From Stenotrophomonas sp. ZAC14D1_NAIMI4_1 (GTDB taxonomy: Bacteria > Pseudomonadota > Gammaproteobacteria > Xanthomonadales > Xanthomonadaceae), in NCBI RefSeq assembly GCF_003086775.1, contig NZ_CP026001.1, positions 1,638,407 through 1,702,406 of the forward strand: a stretch of DNA of 64,000 nucleotides. The letters are read 5' to 3'. The notes beneath the pieces were generated by a model. The model was given only the letters and a program-made list of their open reading frames with translations. It did no database searches and was not told where the DNA came from. The stretch's first letter is position 1. Every line of letters starts with the position of its first letter. The translations under genes were made by a program, and so were the position numbers. Of this stretch, positions 17,511-25,879 are shown piece after piece.

Positions 17511-19018
17511 GTCGCCTTTGGATGATCCCCCTGATCCTCGCCCCCGTTGTAGCTGAGGCTGGTGATGCCGGGAATGAGTCGAGTTCATTGCCGAACGGCT
17601 ATCAAGTACGGTTTTCGCCTGAGTCACGAAACGTCGTAAGAATCTCCGGAGAGAGGCCTACGGTGATCGCTGCGAATGTGCCGATTTCCGTCACGCCGTC
17701 AGCTGAACTTGAGAACCGGCCTTTCGGTAAAGATGGCGGATCTGTTGTCTACCTGGAACCCGACGGGCGCGGCGGGCTTCGAGTGTTTCGAGAAGAGAAA
17801 TGGGTGCGGAGAGCTGCCATCAGAAAGGACGTTCCCGTTAGCGTCCCGAAGGTCGTGAGGGGAATCTACCCGTACTTCAAGGTTGAGCGTGAAAGAAATT
17901 TTGTTTACGACAGTGTCGGGCGCATCACTGCGGTGACGTCTGTCGATGCCGATGGCAATGCTGAAACTCAATTCTGCGCACTCTATGACGCAGCGGGGAG
18001 GGTTGAGGTTGCAACTTCAACCGACAACCACACAGTGTCACTCGGCCGTGACTTTGAATGCAGTGAGCTTCGGAATGGACCATCACTGAGCGCTACAGAG
18101 TACTTTCAGTATCGCGGCGATGGTGCGCTGGAGCGGAAGCTTTCGAAGTCATTGGTTCCTGCCAAGGGAGAGGCGAATCCGGAGGAGACGCAGAGCGCGG
18201 ACGCCGCAGATGACGGCGCGTGGCAGGGGTATGGGGAGCTGTACTACGTTAACCGCGGGAATGGAGTCGGGTACGACTCATTGGTTTTCCAGATGAGTGA
18301 TGCGCGTGGTGTCACTCAACTTCATGGCTCCAATTTTGAAATCGTGCCGTCTGATGCTACGCCGCTTTTTGAGCGGCGTAGCAAGGATGGCAGTAGAGAG
18401 CTGAGTTATACCTTCACTCGTGAGCGCGTGCCTCCTGAAGTGATGGAGGGCCTGCTTGTCGGTCTGACTCGTTATACGCGTGTCCGCGGGTACGAGCATC
18501 AATCTGGACAGAAAATTTTCGAAATTTTCTCCCCCGGTGCCAAGCATCCCCGCGAACGCCAATGGCGCACGCTGGATCTGAATCGGCAGGAAAACTACGA
18601 CGCAAAGGGCAAACTCACGCGCGTGATTCTGTCCGGCCCTGTCTCTGGTGACGCCTACACCGAAAGCCTGCGCGCCTACGCCGAGAAGGGCGGTTTGAAG
18701 CTTACGCCTCTCACCAGCGGCTACAGCTCTTACCGCGTGTACGACTACGACGCGGCCGGCAAAGAGACCCTCTCGTTCGTGTGCTGGCGCTACGAAGTCT
18801 CGACCAACAAGCCCTACGCCCATTTCCCCTGGTGGGAGCCCGATCCTCGGCCCAAGCGCAGTCGTGAAGCCGAGCTGCAGTACGGCAGGACGCAGGTGGG
18901 CACGCGGTGCGGCACGCCTGACGGCAAGATGATTGTGGAGGGCATGGGCCCGGTGAAGAAGCTGATGGAAACCAAGTACGGCTTTGGGACGACCAAGCTG
19001 GGGTTGCCGGGCGAGTAG
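17507..19018 (+). CDS. Putative periplasmic immunity protein 2
   Basis: The 503-residue protein has a signal peptide (MSRLWMIPLILAPVVAEA) and the same layout as its neighbours: a diverged first two thirds with YD-like units (YDSVGRITAV, LYDAAGRVEV) and a conserved end from RQWRTLDLNRQENYD. The ATG overlaps the tail-2 stop by 4 bases; AAGGGG about 8 bases upstream could allow independent translation. It is most like protein 4 around IFEIFSPGAKHPRERQ, where the DNA is almost identical. It probably neutralises the effector variant whose tail precedes it. Confidence 0.72.
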   Translation: MSRLWMIPLILAPVVAEAGDAGNESSSLPNGYQVRFSPESRNVVRISGERPTVIAANVPISVTPSAELENRPFGKDGGSVVYLEPDGRGGLRVFREEKWVRRAAIRKDVPVSVPKVVRGIYPYFKVERERNFVYDSVGRITAVTSVDADGNAETQFCALYDAAGRVEVATSTDNHTVSLGRDFECSELRNGPSLSATEYFQYRGDGALERKLSKSLVPAKGEANPEETQSADAADDGAWQGYGELYYVNRGNGVGYDSLVFQMSDARGVTQLHGSNFEIVPSDATPLFERRSKDGSRELSYTFTRERVPPEVMEGLLVGLTRYTRVRGYEHQSGQKIFEIFSPGAKHPRERQWRTLDLNRQENYDAKGKLTRVILSGPVSGDAYTESLRAYAEKGGLKLTPLTSGYSSYRVYDYDAAGKETLSFVCWRYEVSTNKPYAHFPWWEPDPRPKRSREAELQYGRTQVGTRCGTPDGKMIVEGMGPVKKLMETKYGFGTTKLGLPGE

Positions 19019-19062
19019 GGCGAGTCTTCTATCCCGACCTCGTGCCAGTCGCCGGCCTGTCG

Positions 19063-20084
19063 GAGCAGACCACGCTGGCGCGCGGGATGGAACTGACGCC
19101 CTTGAGTGATCAGTGGCTGCAGTCCATGGGCGGCATGCAGGCACTGTTTGGCGACCTGGCCCGACCGGGCAAGGCCGGGAACGTCAGCGTGCAGATCACC
19201 CGATCTTCGGGTACGGCACTGCACGCACTGGAGAAGAAGGGGTGCAAGGAACTCGGACTGAAGCTGGATAGTGTTACGTACACTCCAAGCTGCTGATCGT
19301 GGACGACGCCGTGGCCATCATTGGAAGTGCGAACTGCAACGACCGCAGCCTGCTGGGCACGGGCGATACCGAGATCGCCGCGGTGATCGTGGATGGTGCG
19401 GCCCAGTCGCTGGACCTGGGTAATGGCGTAAAGGTGATAACCCGGAAGTTTGCGCGGGATCTGCGGATGAAGCTTTGGAGGAAGTTCCTGGGGGAGGAAA
19501 TCCAACCGTTGCCGGAAAAGAAGGATAAGCCCTACAGCGCTGTTGAATCTGCGGCATTGTATCTGCCTTGGTTCGATATTCAGAGCCCCAGTATCAGGAT
19601 CGAGAACCCGGCGAGTCCCGCTACGTGGAAGGGGATTAGGGTGCGAGCGGATTCCAACGCGACCACGTACGAGCGCGTTTTTACCAACGTCCCTCGCGAT
19701 TCGTTTCGGCGGTACGATGCCGTATTCGGAGGGTTTCCGTCTGCGGGTCTGAGTGACAAGGGACATGTCAAGCGCATGTTGTATGCACAACCACCTGACC
19801 TGCAGCCAGACTTCATGCAGGAACATAGTGTCGTGAACGACTATGTGACCAGCGCGGTGGGACGGCACAATGTGGGAAAAGCTGTGGAGGCGCTGAAGGC
19901 GGGCGAGTCACGCGTCAGAGGCTTTTGGGTGGCGATGCCGCTTTTGTGGGGCAACGGCATGGATGACCCCGCCGCAACAATGCCTAACGAGATCATCGCA
20001 GCGCTGCCCCTCGGGACTGACCTGCGAGGAGGTACGATGCTGGCGAGACAAAGTGTCGACGAAGGACATGGAGAGCAGGTTTGA
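19063..20084 (+). pseudogene. Orphan effector module 3: core fragment plus variable tail 3
   Basis: The layout is that of module 2: a core fragment matching effector 13135-13340, the same 730-base deletion joint (CTGGATAGTGTTACG), the second HKD region, then a tail of about 195 residues (EEIQPLPEKK... to GHGEQV). The joint puts the core fragment into a short frame ending in CTPSC-like nonsense (SVTYTPSC). The tail is open from GTG 19299. Tail 3 resembles tail 1 more than tail 2 (RVFTNVPRDSF, GLSDKGHVKRMLYAQPPD). No promoter or start for the fragment is visible, so it is most likely a silent cassette. Confidence 0.8.
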
Positions 20085-21619
20085 ATAGATATACTGTCCC
20101 CAGAGTCATGGCCTTTTTCGGTGCAGTATCCTGCGCAAGCGCCGCCTTTGCTGACTGTGTGCCGATGAATGGCGACCTGAGTGCGTCGCCGGATAGAAGT
20201 GTAGAGATCCGCTTCAGTCCGGAACCCATTGATCGATTCCACATAAGTCTGAGTCGAGCGAACGAGGTCGCACCATTCATCCGCATTGGCGTCTATCCGG
20301 AGGTCACAAGACTGGAGAACAAGCCTTTCAGTTCCGAAGGTGGAACGATCTTCTATCTAGAGCCGGGCCCTCAAGGGCCGAGGCTCTGCCGGGTGGAGGA
20401 GTGGAAGCGAAGAGTACAAAAGGTGAGTAGCGATGATGCGAGCTCGCTTCCTGCAATCCAGCGGATTCTCCCGTACTTCGAACTTCGGCAAGTTCGCACC
20501 ATTCACTATGATCCGTCTGGTCTACTTGTATCCAGTCGAAAGATTGATGCGAATGCGCGTGGTAGCACAATTTTTTGTGCGCTCTATGATAAGGAAGGCA
20601 GAATTGAAGTGGCAAATGAAAGCTCTGAGACGGGTGTTTCAGGTAGTCCGGGCTTTCAGTGTTCGCAGCTTCGCGATGGGCCTGTAAAGAAGGTTACTAG
20701 GTATTTCGCCTATCGAGCTGATGGATTCTTGGCTTCGGATATGACCAAGATGGCTACGCGCAAGCCTGGGGAGGGCGCGGGGCAAGAAGATGTCGGTTTT
20801 GGAACCGAGGTCACGGATGGTGCCTGGTACGCGCAAGGAGATTTTTACTTCAATGATGGCAACGTCCACCGCCGCGTTGGTGCATCGTTTCAGATGAGCG
20901 ATAAGCGAGGGCTTACTGGTATACAGAGTGAATCCTTTGCCATCGCGTCATCCGACGCGACGCCCGTCTTTGAGCAACGCAGTCGGGATGAAGGTAGGGA
21001 GTTGAACTACACCTTCCCTGGAGAGCGTGTATCGCCAGATGTGCTGAAGGGGCAATTTGACGGCGTAACCGCATATACGCGTGTTCGTGAGTATTTCCAC
21101 CGCACCGGACAGCGCATCTTCGAGATTTTTGCTCCGGGCGCAAAGCACCCTCGGGAACGCCAGTGGCGCACGCTGGATCTGAAACGCCAGGAAAACTACG
21201 ACACAAGCGGCAAGCTCACCCGGGTGATCCTGTCCGGCCCGACCCCTGCTGACGCCTACACCGAAAACCTGCGCGCCTACGCAGAAAAGGGCGTTTTGAA
21301 GCTTACGCCTCTCACCAGCGGCTACAGCTCCTACCGCGTGTACGACTATGACGCCACCGGCAAGGAGTCACTCTCGTTCGTCTGCTGGCGCTACGAAGTC
21401 TCGACCAACAAGCCCTACGCCCATTTCCCCTGGTGGGAGTCCGACCCCCGCCCCAAGCGTAGTCGTGAAGCAGAACTGCAGTACGGCAGGACGCAGGTGG
21501 GCACGCGGTGCGGCACGCCCGACGGCAAGATGATCGTGGAGGGCATGGGCCCGGTGAAGAAGCTGATGGAAGCCAAGTATGGCTTTGGGACCACGAAGCT
21601 CGGCTTTCCGGGCGAGTAA
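20081..21619 (+). CDS. Putative periplasmic immunity protein 3
   Basis: The 512-residue protein starts with a TTG that overlaps the tail-3 stop (TTGA); GGAGAGCAGG lies just upstream. It has a signal peptide (VMAFFGAVSCASAAFA before DCVPM) and is closest to protein 1 in its N-terminal part (ISLSRANEVAPFIRIGV versus ASLSRANKVAPYVRISV). This parallels the similarity of tails 1 and 3 and supports matched tail-immunity pairs. The last ~155 residues are the conserved block. The function is inferred as for its neighbours. Confidence 0.72.
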   Translation: MNRYTVPRVMAFFGAVSCASAAFADCVPMNGDLSASPDRSVEIRFSPEPIDRFHISLSRANEVAPFIRIGVYPEVTRLENKPFSSEGGTIFYLEPGPQGPRLCRVEEWKRRVQKVSSDDASSLPAIQRILPYFELRQVRTIHYDPSGLLVSSRKIDANARGSTIFCALYDKEGRIEVANESSETGVSGSPGFQCSQLRDGPVKKVTRYFAYRADGFLASDMTKMATRKPGEGAGQEDVGFGTEVTDGAWYAQGDFYFNDGNVHRRVGASFQMSDKRGLTGIQSESFAIASSDATPVFEQRSRDEGRELNYTFPGERVSPDVLKGQFDGVTAYTRVREYFHRTGQRIFEIFAPGAKHPRERQWRTLDLKRQENYDTSGKLTRVILSGPTPADAYTENLRAYAEKGVLKLTPLTSGYSSYRVYDYDATGKESLSFVCWRYEVSTNKPYAHFPWWESDPRPKRSREAELQYGRTQVGTRCGTPDGKMIVEGMGPVKKLMEAKYGFGTTKLGFPGE

Positions 21620-21781
21620 GGCGAGAAGTCTGTCCAGAGCTCGTGAGGGGTGTCGGCATCCCCTTACAGATCACGCGGTTGCGTGGCATGGACTGTGCCG
21701 GGGAATTGAGCTGATATCGCCGCGCTGTGCCAGTGGGTCCAATATCGGGTACGCCGATGGTAATTTGCCAAAAGGACAGGA

Positions 21782-23398
21782 ATGAAAGGCTTAACGCGTG
21801 AAAGCGTGTGTATCTCTGCAACGTTACTCGTAGTCGGCATGCTCGCCGTCAGCGCATCTGTCAGTGCTGCTTGTAACGATGCCGAAGCTCCTTTGGTGGC
21901 GGCTGAAGCCGGAATGGAAATGCGGCTATTGCCATCGAGCGCCGAGAAGGTCACTTATCGTCTTCCAAGTGTTAATGAAAAAAAGAGGGTGAGTTTTCCG
22001 GAAATCGTACCGGGAGTCTCTCTCCTTCATAACAGAGGATTCGATGGGGATGGTGGGCAGGTCATCTATCTTGAGTCAGATGATAAGGGTGGTAAGCGTG
22101 TCTGTCGGACTGAGAGCTGGGCAAAGAGGACGACAGGAGGCGCACATGCTACCTCTCCCGCAGGGAATGAGCTGTCACCAGATAACCCTGTTCTGAAGCG
22201 GATCTTTCCCTACTTCTATCTCGATGAAGTTCGTGCGTATTTTTACAATTCAAGTGGAAGGCTGGGAGAGGTCCGGTTGACCCGGCCGATGTTCCAAGGA
22301 GGATGGGAGGGAAGCATCAGGGACTTCTATCGACTGAATGCCGTAGAGGCCTGTGTTCGTTATGACAACGCTGGTCGCGTGATCATGGTTTCTGGCTCGC
22401 CGGGGGCGGAAGCATCGTTGAACCCCGCCTTTCAATGCTCGGATCTCAGCATGGAGGAGGTGCCGTCTCAGGTCACTGGGTACAACTACTATCCTGATGG
22501 GAGCGTTGAAGTTGTGGATATGCGCAGGCCAAAGACCCTTTCTGCGGGGAAGGACACGACGGGAACTCTGCCTGCGGGCGGCGACGAGCGCAGTGGCGCT
22601 TGGACCGGGCAGGGGGTGGTTTACTTGAAGGAGGGAGGCGCTGATCACACTGTCCGGGAAGTTCACTTCGACTCCAACGAGGAGCATGGGTTGGTCCGAT
22701 TGAAGAGCTACTCGGCGGCCATTGCGGCGTTCGACATGACGCCGATTTTTTCGCAGAGAGCCTCCGGTCACAATCAGGAGCTTCGCTATACGTTTCCGGC
22801 TGAGGCTGTTCCTTTGAGAGCAGCGGGCGACCAGTTCAGTGGCATTGTTGGCTACACGCGTGTGCGCAATTACCAGCATCAATCTGGACAGAGAATTTTC
22901 GAAATTTTCTCCCCAGGTGCCAAGCATCCCCGCGAACGCCAATGGCGCACGCTGGATCTGAATCGGCAGGAAAACTACGACGCAAGCGGCAAGCTCACCC
23001 GGGTGATCCTGTCCGGCCCGGTCCCTGCTGATGGCTACACCGAGAACCTTCGCACCTACGCAGGAAAGGGCGTGCTGAAGCTCACGCCGCTCACCAATGG
23101 CTACAGCTCTTACCGCGTGTATGACTACGACGCGGCCGGCAAAGAGACCCTCTCGTTCGTGTGCTGGCGCTACGAAGTCTCGACCAACAAGCCCTACGCC
23201 CATTTCCCCTGGTGGGAGCCCGATCCTCGGCCCAAGCGCAGTCGTGAAGCCGAGCTGCAGTACGGCAGGACGCAGGTGGGCACGCGGTGTGGCACGCCTG
23301 ACGGCAAGATGATCGTGGAGGGCATGGGCCCGGTGAAGAAGCTGATGGAAACCAAGTACGGCTTTGGTACCGCGAAGCTCGGCTTTCCAGGGGGGTAG
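21782..23398 (+). CDS. Orphan putative immunity protein 4
   Basis: The 538-residue protein has a signal peptide (SATLLVVGMLAVSASVSA before ACNDAE) and the conserved C-terminal ~155 residues, but the most diverged N-terminal part of the four (for example SVNEKKRVSFPEIVPGVSLLHNRGFDGDGG). Unlike the others it has no effector fragment ahead of it: the 162 bases after gene 3 show no match to the core. AAAAGGACAGGA provides a ribosome-binding site before the ATG. It may be a relic cassette whose effector part was lost, kept for protection against relatives. Confidence 0.72.
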   Translation: MKGLTRESVCISATLLVVGMLAVSASVSAACNDAEAPLVAAEAGMEMRLLPSSAEKVTYRLPSVNEKKRVSFPEIVPGVSLLHNRGFDGDGGQVIYLESDDKGGKRVCRTESWAKRTTGGAHATSPAGNELSPDNPVLKRIFPYFYLDEVRAYFYNSSGRLGEVRLTRPMFQGGWEGSIRDFYRLNAVEACVRYDNAGRVIMVSGSPGAEASLNPAFQCSDLSMEEVPSQVTGYNYYPDGSVEVVDMRRPKTLSAGKDTTGTLPAGGDERSGAWTGQGVVYLKEGGADHTVREVHFDSNEEHGLVRLKSYSAAIAAFDMTPIFSQRASGHNQELRYTFPAEAVPLRAAGDQFSGIVGYTRVRNYQHQSGQRIFEIFSPGAKHPRERQWRTLDLNRQENYDASGKLTRVILSGPVPADGYTENLRTYAGKGVLKLTPLTNGYSSYRVYDYDAAGKETLSFVCWRYEVSTNKPYAHFPWWEPDPRPKRSREAELQYGRTQVGTRCGTPDGKMIVEGMGPVKKLMETKYGFGTAKLGFPGG

Positions 23399-23487
23399 GA
23401 GGGGGATGGGGACTCTGCGAGGGCATCATTTCGCTTGCCTGACCGGATGCAGTAGCGGCGCGGCTGTTCCCGCTCTAACACCCCAGC

Positions 23488-23584
23488 TTCTCCACATCCG
23501 CTGTGGAACGAAGCCCAATCAACCTGTGGATAGGTGGCGCAGAGCCTTGTACCAAAAGGCTCTGCATGACGTGGTGAAAAAATC
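23488..23584. repeat. Right 97-bp imperfect direct repeat
   Basis: This is the counterpart of 8080-8176 in the same orientation. It holds AACCTGTGGATAG, a 7-bp hairpin GAGCCTT / AAGGCTC (23542-23562) and GTGGTGAAAAAA. It lies 78 bases beyond the miaB stop. With the left copy it brackets the whole vgrG-effector-immunity island. Confidence 0.6.
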
Positions 23585-23635
23585 ACCACGCCTTCCATGC
23601 TGGCGAGGTCGGCGCCCCTGCAGGGATCCGACCGG

Positions 23636-23658
23636 CAGGGCCGGCCATTGGCCGGCAC
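23636..23658. repeat. SMAG-like inverted repeat downstream of miaB
   Basis: GCCGGCC-att-GGCCGGC followed by ACGCC, just before the miaB stop on the opposite strand. It belongs to the same repeat class as those at 1763-1828 and 36391-36413, and could help terminate miaB transcription. Confidence 0.55.
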
Positions 23659-23661
23659 GCC

Positions 23662-25077
23662 TTACTCCGCCACCACGCGTGCTCGCAGCGAATTGGTCAG
23701 TGCCTCGGTGATCACCACGTCCACGAACTGGCCGATCAGGCGCGCCGGCGCCGGGAAGTTCACCGAACGCATGTTCTCGGTCTTGCCGGTCAGCTCATTC
23801 GGGTTCTTGCGCGAGGGGCCTTCCACCAGCACGGTCTGCACGGTGCCGACCATCTTTTCAGAGATGCCGGCCGCATGCGCGTTGATGCGTTCCTGCAGGC
23901 GCGACAGGCGCGCATGCTTCTCCGCATCACTGATCGTGTCCTCCAGGTCGGCGGCCGGGGTGCCCGGGCGACGCGAATAGATGAAGGAGAAGCTGTGATC
24001 GAAGCCGATATCCTCGATCAGCTTCATGGTCTTCTCGAAATCGGCATCGGTCTCGCCGGGGAAGCCGACGATGAAGTCCGAGCTGATCGAGATGTCCGGG
24101 CGTACCGCACGCAGCTTGCGGATCTTCGACTTGAATTCCAGCGCGGTGTAGCCGCGCTTCATCGCCGACAGCACCCGGTCGCTGCCGGCCTGTACCGGCA
24201 GGTGCAGGAAGTTGGCCAGCTGCGGCACATCGCGGAACGCGTCGATCAGTGAATCGCTGAACTCCAGCGGATGCGAGGTGGTGAAGCGGATGCGGCCCAC
24301 GCCGTCGATCTCGGCGATGGTGCGGATCAGCAGGCCCAGGTCGGCGAACTCGCCATCACCGTAGGGACCGCGGTAAGCGTTGACGTTCTGCCCGAGCAGG
24401 TTGATCTCGCGCACGCCCTGCGCGGCAAGCTGCGCCACTTCCACCACCACGTCCTCGAAGGGGCGGCTGACTTCGGTGCCGCGGGTGTAGGGCACCACGC
24501 AGAACGAGCAGTACTTGGAGCAGCCTTCCATGATCGAGACGAACGCCGAGGCGCCTTCGGCGCGCGGTTCCGGCAGGCGGTCGAACTTCTCGATCTCGGG
24601 GAAGCTGATGTCCACCTGCGGGCGCTTCTGCTCGCGGCGGGCGCGGATCAGTTCCGGCAGGCGGTGCAGGGTCTGCGGGCCGAACACCAGGTCCACGAAC
24701 GGCGCGCGCTTGATGATCGCTTCGCCTTCCTGCGAGGCCACGCAGCCGCCCACGCCGATGATGACTTCACGGCCCTTGTTCTTCAGGCTCTTCCACACGC
24801 CGAGCTGGCTGAACACCTTTTCCTGCGCCTTCTCGCGGATGGAGCAGGTGTTGACCAGGATGACGTCGGCGTCGTCCGGGGTCTCGGTCAGTTCCAGGCC
24901 ATCGCTGGCGGCAAGCACGTCGGCCATCTTGGCCGAGTCGTACTCGTTCATCTGGCAACCGTGGGTCTTGATGTACAGCTTGCCTTTCACCTGGTCGGGC
25001 TTGCGCGGACCGGCGGGCAGGGCAACGAGCGGGGTACCGCCCGGGGCGGGCGGGAAGACGTCTGGCGTCCCGGTCAT
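23662..25077 (-). CDS. miaB: tRNA-2-methylthio-N6-dimethylallyladenosine synthase MiaB
   Basis: This radical-SAM methylthiotransferase adds the 2-methylthio group to i6A37 of tRNA. The 471-residue protein has the N-terminal UPF0004 domain with its iron-sulfur cysteines ([31 protein letters not shown]), the radical-SAM motif CSKYCSFC and a C-terminal TRAM domain. A proline-rich stretch of about 30 residues precedes the usual start region ([12 protein letters not shown]), so a later start is possible, though no better ATG is seen. In relatives it is followed closely by ybeZ; here the secretion island lies between. Confidence 0.95.
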   Translation of the reverse strand: MTGTPDVFPPAPGGTPLVALPAGPRKPDQVKGKLYIKTHGCQMNEYDSAKMADVLAASDGLELTETPDDADVILVNTCSIREKAQEKVFSQLGVWKSLKNKGREVIIGVGGCVASQEGEAIIKRAPFVDLVFGPQTLHRLPELIRARREQKRPQVDISFPEIEKFDRLPEPRAEGASAFVSIMEGCSKYCSFCVVPYTRGTEVSRPFEDVVVEVAQLAAQGVREINLLGQNVNAYRGPYGDGEFADLGLLIRTIAEIDGVGRIRFTTSHPLEFSDSLIDAFRDVPQLANFLHLPVQAGSDRVLSAMKRGYTALEFKSKIRKLRAVRPDISISSDFIVGFPGETDADFEKTMKLIEDIGFDHSFSFIYSRRPGTPAADLEDTISDAEKHARLSRLQERINAHAAGISEKMVGTVQTVLVEGPSRKNPNELTGKTENMRSVNFPAPARLIGQFVDVVITEALTNSLRARVVAE

Positions 25078-25149
25078 GGCGCTTAATCCATTCGGGTGGC
25101 GGGAAAGCGGGCAATTCTACCCGCATCCCGCGCCGCCCGCCGTGCTCCT

Positions 25150-25175
25150 GTAGAGCCGAGCCCACGCTCGGCTAC
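25150..25175. repeat. SMAG-like GTAG inverted repeat
   Basis: GTAG followed by an AGCCGAGC / GCTCGGCT stem and CTAC, between miaB and the glutathione S-transferase gene. It has the same form as the other GTAG repeats in this window. Confidence 0.65.
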
Positions 25176-25177
25176 CC

Positions 25178-25798
25178 TTACGCCGCCACCAGCTCCGCGT
25201 CGATCTGGCGGGACCGGTCGAACGCGGCCAGCGTGCTCATCCGGTCGATGTAGGTCGCGGTGGCCGGGGCCGGCTGCACCAGTCCGAACTCGCGCATCCA
25301 GCCCAGCGCATTGCCCCACAGGATGTCGGCCGCGCTCAGGGTCTCGCCAAGCAGGTACGGCCCCTGCGCCAGCTGCGCCTCGATCACCTGCAGCACGGTC
25401 TCGGCATCGTTGTAGGGCGACATCATCCGCGGCGGCGGCTCGCGATGCATGGCCTTGTCGGTCATGGCCGGCTCGAAGCAGGCACCGTAGAAGGCCATCC
25501 AGCGCAGGTAGGGCCCGCGCTGCCCGTCACCGATCGGCGGCGCCAGCCCGGCTTCCGGGTACAGGTCGGCCAGGTACAGGTAGATGGCCACCTGTTCGGT
25601 CACCAGCGCGCCGTTGTGGATGATGGCCGGCACCTTGCCCATCGGGTTGATGGCCAGGTAGGCCGGGGCCAGGTTGGCGCCAGCCTTCAGATCCAGCACC
25701 TGCAGGCGGTAGTCGGCGTCCAGGGCTTCGAGCAGGGCGACGGCGCCGCTCGAGCGTGAACGGGCGGCGTGGTAGAGGGTGATCTGGCGTGCGGTCAT
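25178..25798 (-). CDS. Glutathione S-transferase family protein
   Basis: This 206-residue cytoplasmic protein has a thioredoxin-like N-terminal domain (ITLYHAARSRSSGAVALLEAL; NPMGKVPAII; LVTEQVAIYLYLADLYP) and an all-helical C-terminal domain (LGETLSAADILWGNALGWM). The substrate is unknown; GSTs conjugate or reduce electrophiles with glutathione. The ATG at 25798 has AAGGAG 8 bases upstream. The much longer open frame beyond it, to 26998, only mirrors the regulator on the other strand. It is divergent from a WYL regulator that probably controls it. Confidence 0.88.
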   Translation of the reverse strand: MTARQITLYHAARSRSSGAVALLEALDADYRLQVLDLKAGANLAPAYLAINPMGKVPAIIHNGALVTEQVAIYLYLADLYPEAGLAPPIGDGQRGPYLRWMAFYGACFEPAMTDKAMHREPPPRMMSPYNDAETVLQVIEAQLAQGPYLLGETLSAADILWGNALGWMREFGLVQPAPATATYIDRMSTLAAFDRSRQIDAELVAA

Positions 25799-25879
25799 GG
25801 CAGGGCTCCTTGCGAGGGGTGGTGAACCGGGAGGCCATGCTGGGGCACAATCGCGGACGACTTCTGTCCTCGATTCCGC

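Noticed and set aside
8180..23600. Island as a prophage or transposon
   Set aside because: No integrase, transposase, phage structural genes other than the VgrG spike, or terminal inverted repeats were found.
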